NCBI GenBank assembly: GCA_035604635.1
Contig: DATNIC010000132.1
Span: 1 to 5,411, forward strand
Reading direction: 5' to 3'
Origin: DATNIC01 sp035604635
GTDB taxonomy: Bacteria; Vulcanimicrobiota; Vulcanimicrobiia; Vulcanimicrobiales; Vulcanimicrobiaceae
Length of the DNA: 5,411 nucleotides
Shown: positions 1 to 5,411 of the stretch, in pieces
How the letters are laid out: each line of letters opens with the position of its first letter
How positions within the stretch are numbered: position 1 is the stretch's first letter
The notes under the pieces: generated by a model
What the model saw: the letters and a program-made list of their open reading frames with translations, nothing else
Database searches by the model: none
Told to the model about the DNA's origin: nothing
Translations under genes and position numbers: made by a program

Positions 1-871
1 TCTCGCCGCCCCAGGTTCCGATGACGCGCTTGCCCCGGATGAGGTCGAACGGATCGAGGCTGATCCGGGCGCCGGCGGGCAGGTTTCCGGCCAGGACGGC
101 GGTCCCGCCCGGGGCACGGACGCTGGCGATCGCGCTCTCCATCGCCTCGGGCCGGCCGGCCGCTTCGATCGCATAGTCGAAACCGCCGCCCGAAAGCTCC
201 AGCAGCTGAGTTAGGGCGCTCGCGTCGGATGCGTTGACCGTGTGGGTTGCCCCGAGCGAACGTGCAAGATCGAGCTTGTGATCCCGCACGTCGACGGCAA
301 CGATGGGATGGGCATAGACGAGTGCGGCGGCGAGCAGCGCTGAGAGGCCGATCCCACCGACACCGAATATCACGACGCTCTCGCCGGGACGCACGCGCAG
401 GGTATTGATGACGATTCCGGCGCCGGTCGGAATCGCACAGCCCAACAGCGCGGCTTCGCGCATCGGCATCGCGTCGGGGATCTTCACGACACGGTTTTCG
501 GAGACGACGGCAGTTTGCAAGAACGTCCCGACGGCGCCCGAGTTGACGATCCCACCTGCATCCGAATAGTGCGTTGAGGGGACGTCGCAGCCGTGACCTT
601 TCATCCACGAAAGCACGACACGATCGCCGGGCTTCACCTTGTTCGTTTGCGGTCCGACCTCGCGAACGATCCCGGAACCTTCGTGCCCCATCGTGTGGGG
701 AAGGAAGCGATCGGGGCCTTTTTTGCCGCGGGCTTCCATGAGCTGCGTGTGGCAGACGCCGCTGTAGGCCACGTCGACGAGGAGCTGGCCCGGCTTGAGA
801 TCCGGAATCTCGATCTCGCCCAGGACGAGCGGCTTGTTGAGTTCACGCAAGATCGCGGCGACGGTTTTCAT
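1..871 (-). CDS. Zinc-type medium-chain alcohol dehydrogenase, C-terminus cut off by window edge
   Basis: An open frame of 290 codons runs from ATG at 871 to the left edge without a stop, so the protein is 3'-truncated. It is a medium-chain (MDR) zinc-dependent, NAD(P)-linked dehydrogenase. The N-terminal GroES-like domain holds the expected catalytic-zinc ligands: Cys40 (GVCHTQL), His63-Glu64 (MGHEGSG) and Cys145 (LLGCAIPTG). The Rossmann domain begins near residue 166 with GVGGIG (170-175), followed by Asp194 (VAVDVRD), which favours NAD over NADP. The four-cysteine structural-zinc loop expected after GDRV (82-85) is absent; only Cys95 lies there. About 60-80 residues are probably missing. 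The start lies 3 nt after the stop of the upstream SDR gene and has a weak AAGG motif 8 nt upstream. As last visible gene of a sugar operon it probably oxidises or reduces a sugar or polyol intermediate rather than ethanol; that is inference, and the substrate is unknown. Confidence 0.9.
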   Translation of the reverse strand, partial: MKTVAAILRELNKPLVLGEIEIPDLKPGQLLVDVAYSGVCHTQLMEARGKKGPDRFLPHTMGHEGSGIVREVGPQTNKVKPGDRVVLSWMKGHGCDVPSTHYSDAGGIVNSGAVGTFLQTAVVSENRVVKIPDAMPMREAALLGCAIPTGAGIVINTLRVRPGESVVIFGVGGIGLSALLAAALVYAHPIVAVDVRDHKLDLARSLGATHTVNASDASALTQLLELSGGGFDYAIEAAGRPEAMESAIASVRAPGGTAVLAGNLPAGARISLDPFDLIRGKRVIGTWGGE

Positions 872-874
872 GCT

Positions 875-1879
875 TCAGGCCTTGTGAACGTAGTCGAGCG
901 GTTCTCGCTGGATCTGGGTCCAGAAGCGGTCGACCCACTCGATCACCCCTCGCAAGCCCTCTTGCAGGCTCACGATCGGGGCCCATCCGAGCTCCGTACG
1001 CGCTTTCGTCGAATCGATCACGTAAGCTTTATCCTGGCCGAGACGCTCGGCGACGTTCACCGAGACCTCCGGGAGCGTAAAGCCCATCTGCTGCGCGATC
1101 TCGGAAACGACCTCGCGCACTTCGTAGCCCCGATCCGGCGAGAAATGGTAGATCTCGCCGACGCGGCCGCGCTCCATCGCCGCGAGCTCGCCGCGGCTCA
1201 CGTCGCGGATATGGATGTACGACTTGACGGCGACCCCGCCGCCGTGCAGTTCGATCTTTTTGCCGAGCTTGATATTGATCGCGGAGCGCGGGATGATCTT
1301 GAAAAGTTGCTGGTGTGCGCCGTAGACGTTCGTTGCGCGCACCGTCACCAGCGGAAAAGGAAAGTTCTTCGAAAACGCGAGCAAGAGCAGGTCGGCGGCG
1401 GCCTTCGAAGCGGCGTACGGAGTCGAAGGATTGTACGGAGCATCCTCGAGCACGGTCCCCTCACAGGGCCCGTAGACTTCCGGCGACGAGATGTGCACGT
1501 ATCGCTTTAGATTCGGCCGGGCTTTGATATGGTTGATCAGCCGCGCGAGGGCAACGGTGTTGGTCTCGAACCAATGGTCCGGGTGTTCCCAGCTCGGCGC
1601 GACTTCGCTTTGCGCCGCGAAGTTCACGATGTAGTCGGGGGCGAAGTCATCGAGGGTCGTCAGGAGCCGGTCCATGTCGCGGTTGAAGTCGGCCTGCTCG
1701 AAGCGATAGCGTCCGCTCTTGTGCCGCAAATAAGGGAGAAAGAGCTCGGACTTTTCCGGAGAGCGGCTGACGCCCAGGATCGTGTTGCGCTCGTCCTCAA
1801 GCAGCAGATCGACAAAATCGCTGCCGGAGAACGAGTTGCTTCCGAGCACGGCGATCTTGCGGGCAGCGGTCCCAGCCAT
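875..1879 (-). CDS. Extended SDR, nucleotide-sugar 4,6-dehydratase-like
   Basis: This 334-residue protein is an extended short-chain dehydrogenase/reductase with an NAD(P)-binding Rossmann fold, of the usual length for nucleotide-sugar dehydratases. The active site shows Ser131-Ser-Pro-Glu134 followed by VYG, then Tyr155-x-x-x-Lys159 (YAASK). Glu134 sits where RmlB and GDP-mannose 4,6-dehydratases carry the catalytic Glu (TDE or TSE triads), while the middle Asp/Ser is Pro. RATNVYG (181-187) and RLGQDKAYVIDSTK (279-292) match the RmlB-type substrate-binding segments RxxNxYG and PGHDxRYAID. The dinucleotide loop is atypical: LGSNSFSGS (12-20) has Ser16 where TGGAGFIGS has its middle Gly. The ATG at 1879 directly abuts the TAG of the glycosyltransferase gene with no ribosome-binding motif, so translation is probably coupled. 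The likely role is a 4-keto-6-deoxy (or 4-keto) intermediate of an NDP-sugar; an epimerase or 4-reductase role is also possible. Confidence 0.85.
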   Translation of the reverse strand: MAGTAARKIAVLGSNSFSGSDFVDLLLEDERNTILGVSRSPEKSELFLPYLRHKSGRYRFEQADFNRDMDRLLTTLDDFAPDYIVNFAAQSEVAPSWEHPDHWFETNTVALARLINHIKARPNLKRYVHISSPEVYGPCEGTVLEDAPYNPSTPYAASKAAADLLLLAFSKNFPFPLVTVRATNVYGAHQQLFKIIPRSAINIKLGKKIELHGGGVAVKSYIHIRDVSRGELAAMERGRVGEIYHFSPDRGYEVREVVSEIAQQMGFTLPEVSVNVAERLGQDKAYVIDSTKARTELGWAPIVSLQEGLRGVIEWVDRFWTQIQREPLDYVHKA

Positions 1880-1882
1880 CTA
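1877..1882 (-). other. Zero-gap stop/start junction (TAG then ATG)
   Basis: On the minus strand the glycosyltransferase stop codon TAG (1882-1880) is followed directly by the ATG (1879-1877) of the dehydratase-like SDR gene, with no intervening base and in the same frame. The bases just upstream (GGCCGGCGCTCTAC) contain no Shine-Dalgarno core. The arrangement implies translational coupling by a terminating ribosome re-initiating at the adjacent start. Confidence 0.75.
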
Positions 1883-2893
1883 GTAGAGCGCCGGCCAGCC
1901 GTGCAACGCGACGGGTTTGAGATGCGGCGTCAGCGCTTCGACCGGGACCGGTATCTCGTTGCTGACCGAAGACCGGCGCGTCAACTCATCGAGTTCTGCT
2001 TGGGAGATGACGCCTTTCGTCATGAGATTCACCCGGAAGTTCACCGGATCCAGACAACGCGCCAGGAAGACGAAGTACCCAAGGTCGATGATTTGGCGCC
2101 AATCCGTGCCGTCGTCCTTGAACTCCGTCAGGGCACGCGAGAGATCATCCCGAAAACGAAGCAACTCCTCGAGGTACTCCTGGCCGCTCTTGATCACGAA
2201 GTACATCGGGTTGTGGTCGTACTGGGGGTGAGAGCCGAGGTGCTCGTTGCGGATGAAGTAGGGGATCGGCAGAGTCATGAGTTTCCCGCGACAGACCAGG
2301 ACGAAGGCGTGGCTCAGTTCGAGGAAATGTGCCGCCGTCACCGCTCCTGCAGGGAACGATCCGATCAAATCCGGCGTACGCTGCCCGGCGTAGAAGATCG
2401 ACTGGTACCGCGTGCACAGCGCGAGGAGCCTTTGCAGCGGACGGCCCATGTCGAGAGGCTGACTGGCATAGGTGACGGCGAGGTTCAAAGTATCTGGGTT
2501 TGGCCGGCTCGCGCCGAAATAGTTGCCGTGAGCGGCGACGAAATCCGGATGGCCCCGTAGGAACTCGACCGCTGCCTGCACCCCCTCCGGCATCAGGAGG
2601 TCGTCGTCCGCGCAAAAGACGGCGAACTCGGTCGTGATCGCCTTGATGTCCTTCCCAATGCGCTCGATGGCGCTGCCGAAGTCCGGGCCGTATCTCGAGG
2701 CGCGATAATCCACGATGCCCGGATATTTACCGGCCGTTTGCCTGTTCTGTTCTTGAACCTCCGGCGAGCTGCCGTCGCTCACGATGATCTTGAACGTTAC
2801 CGGCCGCGTTGAGAAATATTCGAGCAAGGCCGCAAGGAACCGTGGGCGATTGAACGTCGGGACGACAACCGTTACGTCCGGAAGGAACGGCAC
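1880..2893 (-). CDS. Family-2-like glycosyltransferase (GT-A fold)
   Basis: This 337-residue protein begins with the GT-A signature VTVVVPTFNRPRFL (7-20), followed by KIIVSDGSSPE (35-45) with Asp40 expected to bind the nucleotide, and FCADDDLLMPEG (93-104), whose Asp96-98 run is the DxD-type metal and sugar-nucleotide site. It resembles GT2 enzymes and possibly the NCBI TIGR00180 glycosyltransferase group; that assignment is from memory. The region after about residue 130 is not recognisable by motif and probably determines acceptor choice. There is no signal peptide or clear membrane anchor, so a cytoplasmic or peripheral role is likely. The start is GTG at 2893, the first start codon after the in-frame TAA of the preceding gene; the next in-frame Met (101) would remove the catalytic core. 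No Shine-Dalgarno is visible, and the gap is 15 nt. It probably transfers the sugar made by the neighbouring enzymes to a growing glycan. Confidence 0.88.
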   Translation of the reverse strand: MPFLPDVTVVVPTFNRPRFLAALLEYFSTRPVTFKIIVSDGSSPEVQEQNRQTAGKYPGIVDYRASRYGPDFGSAIERIGKDIKAITTEFAVFCADDDLLMPEGVQAAVEFLRGHPDFVAAHGNYFGASRPNPDTLNLAVTYASQPLDMGRPLQRLLALCTRYQSIFYAGQRTPDLIGSFPAGAVTAAHFLELSHAFVLVCRGKLMTLPIPYFIRNEHLGSHPQYDHNPMYFVIKSGQEYLEELLRFRDDLSRALTEFKDDGTDWRQIIDLGYFVFLARCLDPVNFRVNLMTKGVISQAELDELTRRSSVSNEIPVPVEALTPHLKPVALHGWPALY

Positions 2894-2908
2894 CGGTACT
2901 TGAGCGGC

Positions 2909-3913
2909 TTAGCGCAGGCCGACGGCTTGCATGGTCTTGATGTTGTAGTAGCGCGCGTCGACCATCGAATCCGGGATGCGCCCCGACTTGAAGGCGCCGA
3001 GTAGGTCGATGACGGCATCTTCGATGGTACGATCGGCGGCGAAGCCCAGTTCTCGGCGGATCTTTTCCGAAGAGATATGGTACGAACGATTGTCGTCCGT
3101 GGGCTCTACGCGGATCGCGACGTCCTCGCCAACGATCGATCTGACGCTTTCAGCGATCTCCATCACGCGCCGGTTATAGTATCCGGCGTTGAAGATCTTG
3201 CCGTCGATCGCGGAATCGGGCCATTCCAGCGAGCGGACGTAGAGATCGGTCATGTCCTCGATGTGAATGTTCGGGCGCATCTGGCCGCCGCCGAAGACGC
3301 GGATCGCGCGGTTCGTCACGGCGTGGTTGGTGAGAATGTTGACGGTCAAGTCGAGCCGCAGCCGCGGTGAGTAGCCGCAAACCGTAGCCGGCCGCAGGAC
3401 GAGACTCGTGAAGCCGGCCTGGCGCTTCTCCAGGAGCACTTCCTCGCACATCGCTTTGTACTTGGAGTAATCGGTGAGCGGCTTGAGCTCAAGCTCCTCG
3501 GTGACGTTCTCTTCGTCGCGCAGTCCGTAGACGCTGGAGGAAGAGGCATAAACGAATCGCTTCACGCCGGCATCGATCGATTCGTCGATGAGCATCGAGA
3601 AGCAGTCGTAGTTGATCGACCGACCCAAGTCCGGGTCGAGCTCGAAGCTTGGATCGTTCGAGATGCACGCGAGGTGGATCACGGCGTCCGCGCCGGCGAC
3701 GGCGCGGTGAACGGCGGCGCGGTCGCGGATGTCGCCGCGGATCTCAGTAAGCCCGGGTTCACCCTTTACCTGTGCCAGCACGTCGGTCCCGAAGAGGTAG
3801 AGGTCTAGGACGCGCACGGCATAGCCGGCGTGTAGGAGCTTCGGGACGAGGACGGCGCCGACGTAGCCGGCGCCTCCGGTGACCAAGACGGTCTTCAGCG
3901 GATTGGAGGCCAT
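2909..3913 (-). CDS. Extended SDR, NAD-dependent nucleotide-sugar epimerase/dehydratase
   Basis: This 334-residue protein is an extended SDR. It has a canonical VTGGAGYVGA loop (11-20), Asp37 at the end of the second beta strand (RVLDLY) consistent with NAD preference, HLACISNDPSFELD (80-93), the serine segment ASSSSVYG (123-130) and the catalytic Tyr149-Ser-Lys-Tyr-Lys153 pair. RPATVCGYSPRLR (174-186) and the RPNIHIEDMTDLY segment (213-225) line the substrate pocket in this fold. The serine segment has no dehydratase-type Glu before VYG, so epimerase or reductase chemistry is more likely than 4,6-dehydration. Such proteins are often annotated as UDP-glucose 4-epimerase without biochemical proof. 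The ATG at 3913 is 11 nt after the previous stop and has a purine-rich ribosome-binding stretch at 3918-3926. It differs clearly from the SDRs on either side, so it is not a recent tandem duplicate. Substrate unknown. Confidence 0.88.
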   Translation of the reverse strand: MASNPLKTVLVTGGAGYVGAVLVPKLLHAGYAVRVLDLYLFGTDVLAQVKGEPGLTEIRGDIRDRAAVHRAVAGADAVIHLACISNDPSFELDPDLGRSINYDCFSMLIDESIDAGVKRFVYASSSSVYGLRDEENVTEELELKPLTDYSKYKAMCEEVLLEKRQAGFTSLVLRPATVCGYSPRLRLDLTVNILTNHAVTNRAIRVFGGGQMRPNIHIEDMTDLYVRSLEWPDSAIDGKIFNAGYYNRRVMEIAESVRSIVGEDVAIRVEPTDDNRSYHISSEKIRRELGFAADRTIEDAVIDLLGAFKSGRIPDSMVDARYYNIKTMQAVGLR

Positions 3914-3917
3914 GGCA

Positions 3918-3926
3918 CTTTCTTCT
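3918..3926 (-). promoter_or_regulatory. Probable ribosome-binding site for the SDR gene starting at 3913
   Basis: On the minus strand the bases AGAAGAAAG overlap the TAG stop of the upstream epimerase gene and precede the ATG by 4 nt (8 nt from the AGAAG part). It is the clearest Shine-Dalgarno-like stretch at any junction in the window, though it does not contain the full AGGAGG core. It supports the ATG at 3913 as the start. Confidence 0.45.
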
Positions 3927-4935
3927 ATTGAGTGGCGGCCGGCTCGGCCTTCCCGAGGTAAGTAAACCAGGTTCTCGTCGCGTCGGCGATCGACGCGGGC
4001 GTCCAGACCGGCGCATCGCGCCAGTCGTCGATGTGCTCGAGCATCGTATGGACCCCGTCCTCGAAGGGGACGCGCGCGCTCCAGCCCAGGAGGCGGCGGA
4101 TCTTCGTAACGTCCGCAAAGGTCTGATCCGGCTCGCCCGGCCTTTTTGGGATATGCGTGATCGGGCCGCCGAGCAACTCGACTAGCTGGTTCACGCTATA
4201 CGTGTTGCCCGAGCCGACGTTCATGATCTGGCCACCGAGTTCAGCGCGTGATGCCGCTTGCACGAACGCGTCGGCGACGTCGGTAACGTACGTGAAATCG
4301 CGGGTCTGCTTCCCGTCGCCGACGACGGTCATCGGCGAACCGGCCAGCTTCTGCGCGAGAAAAACGCCGAAGACCGCGCCGTACGTCCCGGTCGTGCGCG
4401 CCCGCGGACCGTAGACATTGAACAGCCGCAGCGACGTGGCGGCGATGTCGTACACCTGGCCCCAGTGCAGGACGATCGCTTCGCCGAGATACTTCGTGAG
4501 CGCGTACGGATATTGGGGACGGATCTCGGCGCTTTCGGGAGTCGGATAAGTGTCGGGGATGCCGTAGCAAGAAGAAGAGGCGGCGTACATGACCCGCCGA
4601 ACGCCTGCTGATCGAGCGGCTTGCATCACGGAGAACGTGCCGTCGACGTTGGCACGGAAGTAATCGTCAGGCCGTTCGATCGAGGGGACGATATCGGCCA
4701 GCGCGGCGAGATGATAGACGACTTCGGCGCCGGCAAACGCCTCTTGGAGCAACTGTGTATCGCAGACGTCGGCTTCGAAAAACGTGAGAGCCGAAGCATC
4801 GAGTCCGGCAAGATTCTTGCGCCGCCCGGTCTTGAGGTTATCGATGACCGTGACCGGGCGTCCCGCGCGCACTAAACGTTCGACGAGGTGGCTCCCGATG
4901 AAGCCCGCGCCGCCCGTGACGACCGCTTTTCCCAT
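3925..4935 (-). CDS. UDP-glucose 4-epimerase-like extended SDR
   Basis: This 336-residue protein is a classic extended SDR of the GalE-like nucleotide-sugar epimerase type. It has VVTGGAGFIGSHLVERL (5-21), Asp32 in VIDNLKTG for NAD ribose binding, YHLAALADIVPS (74-85), AASSSCYG (118-125) and the catalytic Tyr144-Ala-Leu-Thr-Lys148. LFNVYGPRAR (171-180), GDGKQTRDFTYVTDVADA (206-223) and the MNVGSG segment (238-243) are typical of UDP-hexose epimerases; UDP-glucuronate epimerases and decarboxylases share many of them. The frame stays open upstream to 5343, but ATG at 4935 is preferred: the Rossmann loop starts five residues in, as usual for the family, and the extra 136 codons read as Arg/Pro-rich sequence overlapping the SIS-domain gene in another frame. 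The start is 14 nt after the preceding stop, with no obvious Shine-Dalgarno. It probably interconverts C4 epimers of a UDP- or GDP-sugar; the exact substrate cannot be told. Confidence 0.9.
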   Translation of the reverse strand: MGKAVVTGGAGFIGSHLVERLVRAGRPVTVIDNLKTGRRKNLAGLDASALTFFEADVCDTQLLQEAFAGAEVVYHLAALADIVPSIERPDDYFRANVDGTFSVMQAARSAGVRRVMYAASSSCYGIPDTYPTPESAEIRPQYPYALTKYLGEAIVLHWGQVYDIAATSLRLFNVYGPRARTTGTYGAVFGVFLAQKLAGSPMTVVGDGKQTRDFTYVTDVADAFVQAASRAELGGQIMNVGSGNTYSVNQLVELLGGPITHIPKRPGEPDQTFADVTKIRRLLGWSARVPFEDGVHTMLEHIDDWRDAPVWTPASIADATRTWFTYLGKAEPAATQ

Positions 4936-4949
4936 GGGTAGCGAGGGAC

Positions 4950-5411
4950 TTATACGGTCGCGCTCGCGAGGCGCGCTTTGCTCGAGTTGGCGATTCGCTC
5001 CCGCAAGGCCGTCGCGATGACGTGATTGAGGACGAGGTGACCATCCTCTTGTTGCCCGATGCGGTCGGCGGGGACGACGACTTTGTGGTCGGCTATCTGC
5101 GCGAGTTTTCCGCCGGGCCGGCCGGCGAGGCCGATCGAAATCGCCCCCACGGTTTTCGCGTACTCCACGGCTTTGATGATGTTCGGCGAATTGCCCGAGC
5201 CCGAGATCGCGATCAATGCATCGCCGGGCAAGAGCAGGTTCTTGAGCTGTTCGATGAAGACGTCGGCATACTCGAGATCGTTGCCGAGCGCGGTGATCAG
5301 CGGAACGTTGTCGGTCAGTGCAACGGCCCGAAAGCGGCGGCACCCGTCGATCGAAGTGAACTTCATGAGGTCGTTCATCATATGGGAGGCCGTGGAGGCG
5401 CTCCCGCCGTT
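4950..5411 (-). CDS. SIS-domain sugar-phosphate isomerase, GmhA-like, N-terminus cut off by window edge
   Basis: The C-terminal 153 residues of a SIS-domain protein are visible; the frame is open through the right edge, so the real start lies outside. The visible part opens with NGGSAS, the phosphate-binding loop of D-sedoheptulose-7-phosphate isomerase (GmhA) and DiaA-type proteins. It continues with ALGNDLEYADVF (41-52, like the GmhA GND-F--F motif), AISGSGNSPNIIKA (68-81, second phosphate-binding loop), GLAGRPGGKLAQIAD (94-108) and a C-terminal helix QEDGHLVLNHVIATAL (121-136). The in-frame ATG at 5381 lies inside the fold after the NGGSAS loop and is not a credible start. The family is about 190-200 residues, so some 40-50 are missing. 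In heptose pathways GmhA converts sedoheptulose 7-phosphate to D-glycero-D-manno-heptose 7-phosphate in the cytoplasm. That role fits this sugar operon, but another ketose/aldose phosphate is possible. Confidence 0.87.
   Translation of the reverse strand, partial: NGGSASTASHMMNDLMKFTSIDGCRRFRAVALTDNVPLITALGNDLEYADVFIEQLKNLLLPGDALIAISGSGNSPNIIKAVEYAKTVGAISIGLAGRPGGKLAQIADHKVVVPADRIGQQEDGHLVLNHVIATALRERIANSSKARLASATV

Noticed and set aside
148..163. GGCC-rich palindromic stretch
   Set aside because: It lies inside the dehydrogenase coding region (EAAGRPEA codons) and is explained by GC-rich codon choice; no hairpin-plus-T-run terminator is present.
593..1510. Plus-strand open frame of 305 codons opposite the dehydrogenase and dehydratase-like genes
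   Set aside because: It is the codon-on-codon complement of two minus-strand genes that share a frame. GC-rich sense genes seldom use TTA, CTA or TCA, so the antisense frame stays open, and its product shows no recognisable domain.
1529..2560. Plus-strand open frame of 343 codons opposite the dehydratase-like and glycosyltransferase genes
   Set aside because: Same explanation: it runs through the 1880 junction because both sense genes share a frame and the sense TAG reads as CTA (Leu) in antisense. The minus-strand proteins carry clear family motifs.
2909..4935. Tandem duplication of SDR genes
   Set aside because: The two adjacent SDRs share only fold-level motifs (TGGAGxxG, YxxxK); their loops, active-site serine segments and C-termini differ too much for recent duplication.
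4936..5343. 136-codon N-terminal extension of the UDP-glucose-4-epimerase-like gene
   Set aside because: It overlaps the SIS-domain gene in another frame, has an Arg/Pro-rich composition typical of an out-of-frame shadow, and precedes a family-typical start at 4935.
5379..5381. ATG as a possible start of the SIS-domain gene
   Set aside because: The frame continues upstream with the conserved NGGSAS phosphate-binding loop to the window edge, so the true start is outside the window.

Overview
The window is one compact stretch of high-GC bacterial DNA (roughly 60% G+C by eye). All six genes lie on the minus strand, so the operon reads from right to left. It looks like the interior of a surface-polysaccharide or nucleotide-sugar operon (LPS O-antigen, capsule or exopolysaccharide). 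I cannot assign a taxon: the sequence shows only a GC-rich bacterium with very tight gene packing and mostly weak or absent Shine-Dalgarno motifs.

Layout in transcription order: (1) a SIS-domain sugar-phosphate isomerase of the GmhA/phosphoheptose isomerase type, whose 5' end lies off the right edge (4950-5411); (2) a UDP-glucose-4-epimerase-like extended SDR (3925-4935); (3) a second extended SDR of a different subfamily (2909-3913); (4) a family-2-like glycosyltransferase with a GTG start (1880-2893); (5) a third extended SDR resembling dTDP-glucose/GDP-mannose 4,6-dehydratases (875-1879); (6) a zinc-type medium-chain alcohol dehydrogenase that runs off the left edge (1-871). Gaps between genes are 14, 11, 15, 0 and 3 nt. 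There is no non-coding stretch long enough for an internal promoter or terminator, so the six genes are probably one transcript with coupled translation.

Together the genes suggest synthesis of an unusual activated sugar and its transfer to a glycan. A SIS isomerase would set up a (possibly heptose) phosphate, three SDRs would epimerise, dehydrate or reduce the nucleotide sugar, the glycosyltransferase would transfer it, and the dehydrogenase would perform a further redox step. The exact sugar cannot be read from the sequence.

The most notable structural feature is that the last four genes (3913 down to 1) share one reading frame, each separated from the next by a single in-frame stop codon (TAA, TAG, TGA). 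One junction is a perfect TAG-ATG abutment. The third SDR also carries a non-canonical dinucleotide-binding glycine motif, and the dehydrogenase lacks the structural-zinc cysteine cluster. I see no RNA gene, mobile element, CRISPR array or repeat family.
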